The notes beneath the pieces are model-generated. The model saw nothing but the letters and a program-made list of their open reading frames with translations, was not told the origin of the DNA and made no database searches. Made by a program: the position numbers and the translations under genes. Positions 25,169 through 33,024 of a stretch of DNA of 64,000 bases are shown here, one piece after another; positions within the stretch are counted from its first letter, which is position 1; every line of letters begins with the position of its first letter. This DNA is from Bog-756 sp035949055 (GTDB lineage: Bacteria; Actinomycetota; Acidimicrobiia; Acidimicrobiales; RAAP-2): assembly GCA_035949055.1 (NCBI GenBank), contig DASZIO010000023.1:62001-126000 (forward strand), written 5' to 3'.

Positions 25169-26281
25169 TTGAAGACGGAAGCCGCCGTTCTGTGGGGGCC
25201 TGGCCGGACATGGGAGATTGAGCCCGTCGAGCTTGACCCGCCCAAGGAGCAGGAGGTCCTCGTCCGGATGGTGGCGTCGGGCCTCTGCCATTCCGACGAG
25301 CATTTCCTGACCGGCGACATGCCGTTCCTTGGTTCGATGATCGGCGGTCACGAAGGATCGGGCGTGGTCGAAGACGTAGGTCCCGGTGTCAGCTCCCTCG
25401 CCCCCGGCGACCACGTGGTCGCCAGCTTTCTCCCGCCGTGCGGCCACTGCCCGTCGTGCATTGACGGCCATCAAGGCCTATGTGACATGGGGATGCATAT
25501 CGCCGACGGCTGGCAAGTGACCGACAAGACCGCCCGCCATCACGCCAAGGGTCAAGACCTGCGGATCTTCTGCATGCTCGGGACGTTTGGGCGCCACACC
25601 GTCGGTCACGAGCGGTCATTCATCAAGATCGACGACGACATACCGCTCGACCGCGCCTGCCTGGTGTCCTGTTGCGTGAGCACGGGATGGGGTTCGGCGA
25701 TCCACCGGGCGGAGGTCGAACCGGGTCACGTGGTGGCCGTGATCGGCGCCGGAGGGGTGGGATCCGCCGCCATCCAGGGAGCGCGATCTGCCGGCGCCCG
25801 CCGGATCGTGGCTGTCGACCCGGTGGCGTTCAAGCGGGAGATGGCTCGGGAATTCGGAGCCACGGACGCCGTGGCCACCATCGGCGACGCCTTCCCCCTC
25901 ATCCAGGACATGACCCGAGGTCGGATGTGTCACCGAGTGATCTGCACTATGTCAGTCGGCCGCGGCGAGCTGCTCGCCCCCATCATGGCTCTGGCAGCCA
26001 AGCGCGGCAGGGTGGTGATCACCAATGTCCACGCCTGGACGGAAACCGATGTCTCCATGAGCATGCTCGACCTCATGGTGATGGAGAAGGAGCTGCTGGG
26101 GTCGGTCTTCGGGTCCTCCCGGCCCGAGGCCGACGTTCCGCAGCTGCTCGAGCTCTACCGCGATGGCCTGCTCGATCTCGACAGCATGGTCACCAGCACG
26201 TATCCGCTGGAGAAGATCAACGAGGGCTACCAGGACATGCGCGACGGACGCAACATCCGTGGCGTCATCGTCTTTGATTGA
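25169..26281 (+). CDS. NDMA-dependent-type zinc alcohol dehydrogenase
   Basis: A 370-aa class III-like MDR alcohol dehydrogenase. Catalytic-zinc ligands lie in SGLCHSDEH and GGHEGSG and the third Cys in SCCVSTGWG; the structural zinc site is CGHCPSCIDGHQGLC. The Rossmann motif is GAGGVGSAA. Length and blocks fit the actinobacterial NDMA/mycofactocin-type dehydrogenases, which keep nicotinamide bound and use an external acceptor; no mycofactocin genes are in the window. The TTG start has GGAGGAGGG upstream. Confidence 0.85.
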   Translation: MKTEAAVLWGPGRTWEIEPVELDPPKEQEVLVRMVASGLCHSDEHFLTGDMPFLGSMIGGHEGSGVVEDVGPGVSSLAPGDHVVASFLPPCGHCPSCIDGHQGLCDMGMHIADGWQVTDKTARHHAKGQDLRIFCMLGTFGRHTVGHERSFIKIDDDIPLDRACLVSCCVSTGWGSAIHRAEVEPGHVVAVIGAGGVGSAAIQGARSAGARRIVAVDPVAFKREMAREFGATDAVATIGDAFPLIQDMTRGRMCHRVICTMSVGRGELLAPIMALAAKRGRVVITNVHAWTETDVSMSMLDLMVMEKELLGSVFGSSRPEADVPQLLELYRDGLLDLDSMVTSTYPLEKINEGYQDMRDGRNIRGVIVFD

Positions 26282-26311
26282 CTGTGCCGATGTGGTGATG
26301 GTGCCGGTCAC

Positions 26312-27367
26312 ATGAGTCTCAGCGTGCGTCTGCGCAAGATCCCCGTGCTCGAGACCGAGCCGCACGCCCGCGGGTTCCTGGGTCCTGCCGAGCTCGTCGT
26401 GGTGGGGACGGTTCTCGTCGTGCTCACACTGCTGGAGGCGATGAACGAGCTGTTCGGGATCGGCGGTCCGAGCCAGCTGTACGAGGTGTGGTTCCACGAT
26501 GTGGTCCTAACCGCCGCGGCGCTGCTCGTGCTGGCCCGCGCCATGCTCGTTCCGGCACACCGCCGAGCCTGGTTCTCCTTCGGGCTGGCCATGATCACCT
26601 GGAGCATCGGGACCATCGCCTGGAGCGTGGCCTACGGCGGACAGTCCAATCCTCCCTATCCGACATTCGCGGATGTCCTATGGCTTCTGTGGTATCCGGC
26701 GATGGTCGTCGGCATCGTCTATTTGATCCAGGGACATGTCCGGCGATTCGAATTGCATCGTTGGATGGATGGGATCGCCGTCACGTTGCTCGTGCTGGTG
26801 GCCGGCTTCGCCTTGATCGTGCAACCGGTGGCCGAACGGACCTCGCAGACCCTGTTGGCGACGGTGGTCGACTTCAGTTATCCGGTTCTCGATGTGCTGA
26901 TGATCGGGGCCATCCTCGGGGTCTACGGCCTCCTGGCCTGGAGGCCCGACACCATGTGGGTGCTCATCGGCTTCGCCGTGGTGACGATGGCTGCCGCCGA
27001 CGCGGCGTTCGCCGTCCAGCAGGCACGGGGTGTGGCCGACAAGGGTCACTACGACTTCGTGTGGACCGTGGGCGCCCTCGCCTGCGCCCTCGCCGCCTGG
27101 GCCCGGACACGGGGTCCCGATGCCCGGTACGAGCACGTGACCGGCATGCGGGCCATAGCGCTCGCCTTGGTGGCCCAGGCGCTGGCCATCGGGATTCAGA
27201 TCTACGCCATCTTCGGCGAAGTGGGGAAGAGCGAACGGGTCGTCACCGCCATCGTGCTCGTCGTCGCGTCGGTTCAGATCATTCTGTCGCGACCCCGGGC
27301 CGCGCCGAATTCGCTGTCCGGTGGCCCGGGTGAGGTGGGGGAGGGGCTACCCGACCGGCCGGGCTAG
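26312..27367 (+). CDS. Polytopic membrane protein resembling an orphan sensor module
   Basis: A 351-aa protein with about nine hydrophobic helices from residue 27 to 332, followed by a 25-residue Gly/Pro/Arg tail. The helical pattern (YPTFADVLWLLWYPAMVVGIVYLI, ...ADAAFAVQQARGVADKGHYDFVWTVGALACALAAWAR) is the sort found as the N-terminal membrane part of actinobacterial diguanylate cyclases, but no GGDEF or EAL domain follows. It may be a stand-alone sensor or a truncated form. The GTG/ATG region overlaps nothing upstream; the stop overlaps the convergent esterase gene by four bases. Confidence 0.65.
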   Translation: MSLSVRLRKIPVLETEPHARGFLGPAELVVVGTVLVVLTLLEAMNELFGIGGPSQLYEVWFHDVVLTAAALLVLARAMLVPAHRRAWFSFGLAMITWSIGTIAWSVAYGGQSNPPYPTFADVLWLLWYPAMVVGIVYLIQGHVRRFELHRWMDGIAVTLLVLVAGFALIVQPVAERTSQTLLATVVDFSYPVLDVLMIGAILGVYGLLAWRPDTMWVLIGFAVVTMAAADAAFAVQQARGVADKGHYDFVWTVGALACALAAWARTRGPDARYEHVTGMRAIALALVAQALAIGIQIYAIFGEVGKSERVVTAIVLVVASVQIILSRPRAAPNSLSGGPGEVGEGLPDRPG

Positions 27368-28422
27368 CCGGGTTTCAGCGGATGGGCTCGGAAGAACCGC
27401 CACATGGCGGCATCGGCAGAGATGGAGAAGGTGGTGCGGCCGAGCAGACTGCTCAAGGCGGCCGAGTCGTAGCTCCCCGGCCAGGTGTGGCCGCCACCGC
27501 GGATTCGGTACAGCTCAACGTCGGCCCGGGGCGGACAGCCCCAGGCCAGGAGACTGACGTCGGGAGCGATCCGGGTGGTCACCACCGTGGTCGAGCAGCC
27601 GTTCCGCCGGGCCCAAGCGGCCGCCTCTTCGGGGATGGATGGGCCCTTGGCGAAGATTCCCTTCGTACCGAACACCTTCGCCTCCTGTTTGGTGATCGTT
27701 CCCGTGCCGTCGGGACTCGGAAGGCCCTCGGCTGTCTTCGACGGTGTGCCGTTGTAGTGGACGAGGGGGTCGGCCGTGCCGTGGAACGCCACTACCGGCA
27801 CAGGGCGCTTCGATCGACAAGGCGAGTCGGCCTGGATGCCCGCCACCGGGGCCACTGCCGCCACCCGGGAGGAGTAGTGGCAGGCGATCAGTGAAGCCAT
27901 GAACGCGCCGTTCGAATAGCCGGTGACGAACACCCGGTTCTCGTCGACGCACGATGTGGCCTCGACATGGGTGAGGAAGTCTCCGATCCAGGCCAGGTCC
28001 CGGCTGCCGGCAAGCGACTGCCACAACGGCACCGGCCGGTTCACGATCCAGGGGGTGACCGTGATGAATCCCTCGGTCTTCCCGTAGGGGCCGAGGCCCG
28101 AGAGGGCCACCTGGAGCTGGCCCGGTTCCTGGTAGGCGTGCAGGTCGACGACCAGCGGTCGAGGTCTGGCTGCCACCGCCGTAACGGGCGCCTCCTCGGT
28201 ATAGGCGCCGTTGTCTCCGTCGGCGCTGAAGGGCGTCCCCTGTTGGTCCGTCGCGTCGAGGCCATGGAGACAACCGGGGGACGGGTGAGCCGGAACGCCG
28301 GTCGCGGCCCCGGCGCCGCCAGTCGATGTGGCCGCGGTGACAACTCCGGCGGCGGTCAACACCATGACCAACGTGCACGCGAGGCGGGCGAGTGTTGCCC
28401 GTTGTCCGATCCGGCGTTCCAC
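27364..28422 (-). CDS. Secreted PHB-depolymerase/feruloyl-esterase-like hydrolase
   Basis: A 352-aa alpha/beta-hydrolase with an N-terminal signal (ARLACTLVMVLTAAGVVTAA). Catalytic blocks: nucleophile GYSNGAFMA, Asp in HGTADPLVHYNG, His in GGGHTWPGS. This is the esterase family that includes LpqC-like and poly(3-hydroxybutyrate) depolymerases, cleaving extracellular esters. The GTG start is five bases after the stop of the glycosylase gene, which supports an operon with 28428-30478. The longer frame upstream only antisense-copies the neighbour. Confidence 0.83.
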   Translation of the reverse strand: MERRIGQRATLARLACTLVMVLTAAGVVTAATSTGGAGAATGVPAHPSPGCLHGLDATDQQGTPFSADGDNGAYTEEAPVTAVAARPRPLVVDLHAYQEPGQLQVALSGLGPYGKTEGFITVTPWIVNRPVPLWQSLAGSRDLAWIGDFLTHVEATSCVDENRVFVTGYSNGAFMASLIACHYSSRVAAVAPVAGIQADSPCRSKRPVPVVAFHGTADPLVHYNGTPSKTAEGLPSPDGTGTITKQEAKVFGTKGIFAKGPSIPEEAAAWARRNGCSTTVVTTRIAPDVSLLAWGCPPRADVELYRIRGGGHTWPGSYDSAALSSLLGRTTFSISADAAMWRFFRAHPLKPG

Positions 28423-28427
28423 GCGGC

Positions 28428-29435
28428 TCAACCGTACTGGCGCGAACCGATCGACGACGGCTCGGACGAACCATCGACAGGGTTGCGGTGACGCGACGAG
28501 CGGGCTTGGACCGGTCCGGTCCTCACCACCCCGGAGGCGACCAGGGAGTCGAGCAACAGGTTGAAGTACACGACCCCACCCCACGGCCACCACTCGGCGG
28601 CCAGGCGGGAGAGGACCCCGTGGTCAACCGCGGCGGGCAGGTCGAGGCGTCGGCGCAGGTTGTTCTGGGCCGCCACATCATCACCGGGCAGCACGTGCCA
28701 ACGGCCGAGCCCCCGCAACAGGGTGTAGTCCGCGCTCCAGCGGCCGAGGCCGGCCAGAGCGGTGAGGGCGCGCCGCGCCCCATCGTCGTCAAGGGTTCCG
28801 AGGGCCTCGACGTCGAAGTCCCCTTCGTGGAATGCTCGTGCCAGGCTCACGATCGCGCCGGCTCGGGCGGTACTGAACCCGAGCTCGCGGATGTCGACGG
28901 GCTGGGCCTCGGCCAGCTGATCCGCGTCAGGGAAGGCGGTACCGCCTCCCGGGCCCGACCGACCGTAGGCCCTGGCCAGCCGGCTGAGGCGGTGGATGCC
29001 GGCGGTGAGGGTCAGCTGCTGACAGGCCACCGCATTGACCACGGCCTCGAAGACGGAGGGGAATTTCACCGGCCGCATCCCGACGAACCGTTCCGCCAGT
29101 GCGGTGAGACGGGCATCCCGCCCGGCCAACTCGTAGAAGCCGCCGAGATCGACGTGGAGGCCGAGCAAGCCGATGAGCGCGGCTCGGGCTTCGGCCACGG
29201 CTCGGTCCGACGGCGACCGGCCCACACCGGTCAGCGTGACTTCGAGAGCCGGGCGCCGCCCATCGCCGGCTTGGCGGACCTCGGTGGTCGTCGGCGAGCC
29301 ATCCAGCACGAGCACGCGCCGGAAGCGGTGCCCGTCCCAGTCGTCGATCTCGTTGTGCGGCCGGCGGCGGAGGGCCCACGCGGTGAGGTCCAGGCGGTAG
29401 GGGCCTTTCACCTCGATCTCGAACGTAGGGGTCAC
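28428..29435 (-). CDS. AlkA-type DNA-3-methyladenine glycosylase
   Basis: A 335-aa base-excision repair enzyme of the HhH-GPD superfamily. The helix-hairpin-helix and catalytic Asp are in LTALAGLGRWSADYTLLRGLGRWHVLPGDD, and the N-terminal AlkA_N-like domain precedes VNAVACQQLTLTAGIHRLSRLARAYG. There is no C-terminal iron-sulfur Cys cluster. It removes alkylated purines from DNA. The GTG overlaps the stop of the nucleoside hydrolase by four bases (GTGA), so the two are co-translated. Confidence 0.88.
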   Translation of the reverse strand: MTPTFEIEVKGPYRLDLTAWALRRRPHNEIDDWDGHRFRRVLVLDGSPTTTEVRQAGDGRRPALEVTLTGVGRSPSDRAVAEARAALIGLLGLHVDLGGFYELAGRDARLTALAERFVGMRPVKFPSVFEAVVNAVACQQLTLTAGIHRLSRLARAYGRSGPGGGTAFPDADQLAEAQPVDIRELGFSTARAGAIVSLARAFHEGDFDVEALGTLDDDGARRALTALAGLGRWSADYTLLRGLGRWHVLPGDDVAAQNNLRRRLDLPAAVDHGVLSRLAAEWWPWGGVVYFNLLLDSLVASGVVRTGPVQARSSRHRNPVDGSSEPSSIGSRQYG

Positions 29436-30478
29436 CGAGTGTCGATGAGCGCGTTGATCCGATCGTTGAGTGCGGCTTGATCGGCGACGTGCACATAGAC
29501 CTCGTCTGCGGGACGAAGCCCGTTGGCCCACGACAACCCGCCCTGGGCATTGACCACGGCTCTCCCGCCTTGGCCGAGGACCGAGAAGATTCCTTGCCGC
29601 CCCCCGACGGCGTACAACATCGTGGGCCCGTCCCAGTCACCGTCGCCGGGCGGACCGCACCCGAACAGTGCCTCGTAGACGATGCGCATCGGGTTGGAGG
29701 GGGGCACCGCGGTGCAGAGCATCCCGCCGACCTTCGTCTGGATCCCGTCGTACCCGTCAACCCACGCGATCGGTGTCGGCCAGCCCTTCGCCCCCACGAC
29801 CTGGAGCGTCGCGGGTACGTCGAGGCGCTCGTTGGTGAAGGCCGGGCCGCCGGCGGGGAAGAGCCCGTCCTCGATGACCAGCCGCTTGACCTTGGCGGCG
29901 ACCAAGTCTCGTCCGTCGAGCGGACTTCCCTGACCCGGACGGGAACTGAGGAGCTGGGCCAAATTGGTGTAGCCACCGATCGACACCACGGTGACGCTCC
30001 GGTCTGGCTGTCCGGCCAACAGGCGGCGGCAGAGGGGGACGGCCGCCACCGCGCCTTCGCTGTCCCGGATGGAGTGAGGGAGGCTTTCTGCCAACGTGTC
30101 GCTGTACCCGTGCGGCGCGGTGTTGGCCGGGCTGTCGAGGACTGCACCGACCGGTATGCGGCTATGGCCGTAGGCGGTGTCGATGGCGTCGATGGCGGCC
30201 ACCGCCACCGGGTTTCGGATGTCCGACATGACACCGAGGACCTGCACCTTCCCTTGTCGTTGGAGCACGTTGGCCATGCCCACGGCGGTGGCGTCGTCCC
30301 AGTAAAGGGACAGATCGGTGTCGATGATCACCCGGAGTGGCGCCGCGGCAGCCTGGTCCGGCATGGGTCGTGACGTGCTGCACCCGGCCAGGGCGACGAT
30401 GACCAGGAGGGCGAGGACGCCGACGGCACTCGACCACGTCCTGCCGTCGATGAGGCGCCCCCACCGGCTGGTCCGCAA
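29432..30478 (-). CDS. Nucleoside hydrolase-like lipoprotein
   Basis: A 348-aa protein exported as a lipoprotein (VALAGC lipobox near residue 33). The inosine-uridine nucleoside hydrolase fold is shown by LRVIIDTDLSLYWDDATAVGM, in which the calcium-binding DTDxxxDD reads DTDLSLYWDD, and by VTVVSIGGYTNLAQLL. The extra residues in the metal loop make it a divergent member, and activity on nucleosides is only inferred. The start is TTG. It heads a coupled run of three genes. Confidence 0.75.
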   Translation of the reverse strand: MRTSRWGRLIDGRTWSSAVGVLALLVIVALAGCSTSRPMPDQAAAAPLRVIIDTDLSLYWDDATAVGMANVLQRQGKVQVLGVMSDIRNPVAVAAIDAIDTAYGHSRIPVGAVLDSPANTAPHGYSDTLAESLPHSIRDSEGAVAAVPLCRRLLAGQPDRSVTVVSIGGYTNLAQLLSSRPGQGSPLDGRDLVAAKVKRLVIEDGLFPAGGPAFTNERLDVPATLQVVGAKGWPTPIAWVDGYDGIQTKVGGMLCTAVPPSNPMRIVYEALFGCGPPGDGDWDGPTMLYAVGGRQGIFSVLGQGGRAVVNAQGGLSWANGLRPADEVYVHVADQAALNDRINALIDTR

Positions 30479-30617
30479 TGCTGCACCTCGGGAAGGTCGT
30501 CGGGCGGGGCGAATCCTACCGTTCGCCTCCTGGACATGCTGGAGCTACGGCGAGGTCTGCCCAGTTGCCGGCGTCAAGGGCCGATGCCCAGGCGACGTCC
30601 CTACACTCGGTGGTCGG

Positions 30618-31396
30618 TCAAGCCCCGTTCAGGTGGCTGGTCGCCTGCGCCGTCAGATCGTGGATGGTCAACGAAGCCGGTTGTATGTACGCGGACATCT
30701 GTGCGTAGCGGCCGCTCTGGCCGGCAGTGGCCACCCGGCTCACCGTGGCCGGGGTCTGCTCCCATTCGCGCTCGATGCTGGCTGTCGGCGCGGCGGGTGC
30801 GGCCTCGGCTTCTCCGGTGACGTCACCGGAGAAGGCATGGCACCAACTCGGCAACCCGGCCGGACTGCCGAGCAGACTGCTCAGCTCCTGGAGGCCGGCG
30901 GTGAATTCAGTTGCGTTGGGCTGTCCCGTGCTCCTCCACCAGACGTCGAGCTGACTCGAGGAGGTGGGTGACGCGCTGGAGGAAGAACCGGTGGCGAGGT
31001 AGGCGAGGACGGTGTGGCGGAGCGGGTGACCACAGGCGGAGAATCATGGGGCGGAGCGGCCACGGAAGCCGCCCGGCGCGGTACCGCGACATGTGAACGA
31101 GTGGACGGCCCGCCCGCCGGGTCGCCGCGGGTGGCGGTGTTCGCGGCCAGCGAGCTGACGAGTAGGACCGCCCCGACCACGACCGCCGCAGCCGTGCCCT
31201 TTCGAGCGTTCGGACGCGGGCCGACCGAAGCACGGCGGTCCGTATGCGGCGCCGAGAGAGAATCTCGGTTTCCGTACCGTCCATTGGCGCCGGCTGGGAC
31301 GTAGCCGATGGGCGCGTAACCGGAGGCGGTGGGATGGAGGACAGGAGGACCAGCGAATTGGGTCAACAGCTCGTCGACCGACACGGGGAACTCCAC
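30618..31396 (-). pseudogene. Single-pass membrane protein gene with an apparent frameshift
   Basis: Two consecutive frames on this strand read as one protein. The upstream frame has a Tyr/Pro-rich cytoplasmic part (ASGYAPIGYVPAGANGRYGN), a membrane helix TAAAVVVGAVLLVSSLAANT and a Pro/Ser/Thr linker, then goes out of frame; it ends at 30881. The downstream frame, one base earlier, gives QLDVWWRSTGQPNATEF and a helical, well codon-biased domain ending SHLNGA at 30618, but has no start codon before the switch. The switch must lie near 30950-31010. Either a real frameshift or a sequencing error; family unknown. Confidence 0.5.
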
Positions 31397-31441
31397 GGAG
31401 ATCAAACCGACCGAGCTCACCCTTGTGGTGGCCAATCCATA

Positions 31442-31472
31442 ACCCAACGTCACGTCGACATGAACGTTGGGT
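31442..31472. promoter_or_regulatory. Inverted repeat between methyltransferase and membrane protein genes
   Basis: ACCCAACGT and ACGTTGGGT are perfect 9-bp arms around a 13-base centre that itself holds GTCGAC. It lies just downstream of the methyltransferase stop and upstream of the membrane-protein gene on the same strand. It could be a terminator hairpin or an operator; no T-run follows. Confidence 0.45.
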
Positions 31473-31512
31473 GAAGCCGACGAGCTCTCTCGCGGGTACC
31501 GCTGGTGTTTCG

Positions 31513-32352
31513 CTAGCGCAGCCTTCGTGCCCGGACGATCCAGCACGCGCTCCCGAGCCACACGCCGTCGCCCTGGTGGTGCTCGGTGAGTACGTCTCGA
31601 ACAGCGGAGCGGGCCCGGCCGGCCCGGTCGGCGTCGGCATTGCGGAACATGGCGCGGGCCATCCCGGTGTGCATGAGGAATTCGAGCGCGTGCTCAACGG
31701 TTCCCCCGCCGGCGACCAGCATGGGGAGCTCCATGGATTCCAGCGTCACGTCGGAGAACCCCGCCGTCTGCAGCAGGGAGACCACAGCATCGGGATCGGC
31801 CAGGGAGAAGGGGCCTGGGCCGACATTCGCATCCGGGAGGGGCAGGTGCGCGGCAGCAGCCATGCCAGGCAGGAGCAACCAGTCGTTGCGGGCGAGCGCC
31901 TGCCAGCAGCAGAAGACCAGCCGGCCATCGCGCCGTAATGACGATGCGATGTTCGAGAACGCCGCCACCGGATCGTCGAAGAACATGACGCCGAAGCGAC
32001 TGATGGCGATGTCGACGCTTTTCGGCGCGAAGCGGTGGGTCTGGACGTCGGCCTCCAGGAATTCCACGTTGGCGACGCCTCGTTCCACCGCGTCGGCGCG
32101 TGCCCGATCGATCATCGGCTTCGAGATGTCGATGCCGAGCACGACCCGCCCGACCACGGCCGCCTGCAGGGCGGTCGATCCGCATCCGCATCCGATGTCG
32201 AGAACGCTCGATCCCGATCCGATCTCCGCCGCACTGAGCAACGCTCGGCCGAAGGGCTCGAGCTGCCGGTCGTGCTCGAGCTGCTGGTCCACCCATTGGC
32301 GTGCGTCGGGGCTGTTCCAGTGCTCGATCTGTGCCGCGTTGGCTTCTGTCAT
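31513..32352 (-). CDS. SAM-dependent class I methyltransferase
   Basis: A 279-aa Rossmann methyltransferase of the UbiE/MenG-like type. Motif I is SVLDIGCGCGSTALQAA near residue 50, the acidic loop GIDISKPMIDRARA binds the SAM ribose, and motif IV is SRFGVMFFDDPVAAF. The N-terminus EHWNSPDARQWVDQQ is seen in a group of actinobacterial small-molecule methyltransferases. Substrate unknown. It is divergent from the VOC gene, 56 bases apart. Confidence 0.85.
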   Translation of the reverse strand: MTEANAAQIEHWNSPDARQWVDQQLEHDRQLEPFGRALLSAAEIGSGSSVLDIGCGCGSTALQAAVVGRVVLGIDISKPMIDRARADAVERGVANVEFLEADVQTHRFAPKSVDIAISRFGVMFFDDPVAAFSNIASSLRRDGRLVFCCWQALARNDWLLLPGMAAAAHLPLPDANVGPGPFSLADPDAVVSLLQTAGFSDVTLESMELPMLVAGGGTVEHALEFLMHTGMARAMFRNADADRAGRARSAVRDVLTEHHQGDGVWLGSACWIVRARRLR

Positions 32353-32408
32353 CGCAGGCCCTCCCGGTGTCGGTGGGATGGAGAGTGGTCGCAGTAGTGT
32401 CTGCCTTG

Positions 32409-32960
32409 ATGGCCGATCCTGACCGGTTGCAACTGAACGGGATCCACCACTTGGCCCTGGTGTGCCGGGACATGGACCGTACCGTGGACTTCTACACCAA
32501 TGTGCTCGGGATGCCCTTGGTCAAGACCGTCGAGCTCCCCGCCGGACTCGGCCAGCACTTCTTCTTCGACTGTGGCGGAGACGACTGCCTGGCCTTCTTC
32601 TGGTTCCCCGACGCCCCGGACGGCATCCCGGGAGTCTCGGCACCGGTTGATCGGCCCGACCGGGGTGAACTGACCAGCGCCATCGGGTCGATGAACCATG
32701 TCGCGTTCAGCGTGCCCGCGGACAGGCTCGAGGAGTATCGGGACCGGCTCCTGCGGGCCGGCGTCGACTGCACCGAGGTGGCCAACCACGACGACAGCGA
32801 GCTTGGGCTGAGCGAGTCCCTGCATCCCGGGGTCTACGTCCGTTCAGTGTATTTCCAGGATCCCGACGGGATACTCCTTGAGTTTGCCTGTTGGACCCGG
32901 CCGCTCGACGAAGGGGACGTCGCCCGTCCCCAGCAGGCGTCGACACCCACCAAGTCCTGA
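32409..32960 (+). CDS. VOC family dioxygenase/lyase-like protein
   Basis: A 183-aa protein of the glyoxalase/extradiol dioxygenase superfamily. It opens LNGIHHLALVCRDMDRTVDFYTNVLGMPLVKTVELP, has MNHVAFSVPADRLEEYRDRL in the centre and closes SVYFQDPDGILLEFACW. The two His and Glu in these blocks are the usual metal ligands, so a metal-dependent activity is plausible. The start is the ATG of MADPDRLQL; the frame is open further upstream only across the divergent methyltransferase start. Confidence 0.85.
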   Translation: MADPDRLQLNGIHHLALVCRDMDRTVDFYTNVLGMPLVKTVELPAGLGQHFFFDCGGDDCLAFFWFPDAPDGIPGVSAPVDRPDRGELTSAIGSMNHVAFSVPADRLEEYRDRLLRAGVDCTEVANHDDSELGLSESLHPGVYVRSVYFQDPDGILLEFACWTRPLDEGDVARPQQASTPTKS

Positions 32961-32992
32961 GCGCTGCCGGCCTGCACTGGCGCCTGGCCGCC

Positions 32993-33024
32993 GAGCCGGG
33001 CAACCGAAGGACAGCCCCCGGCTC
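32993..33024. terminator. Hairpin between convergent VOC and amidohydrolase genes
   Basis: GAGCCGGG and CCCGGCTC form a perfect 8-bp stem with a 16-base loop. It lies in the 62-base gap between two converging genes and touches the stop codon of the minus-strand one. No T-run, so factor-dependent or weak. Confidence 0.35.

Noticed and set aside
26882..27367. Hidden GGDEF domain in another frame after the membrane module
   Set aside because: The following bases are the end of the convergent esterase gene; no GGDEF-like motif appears in any frame.
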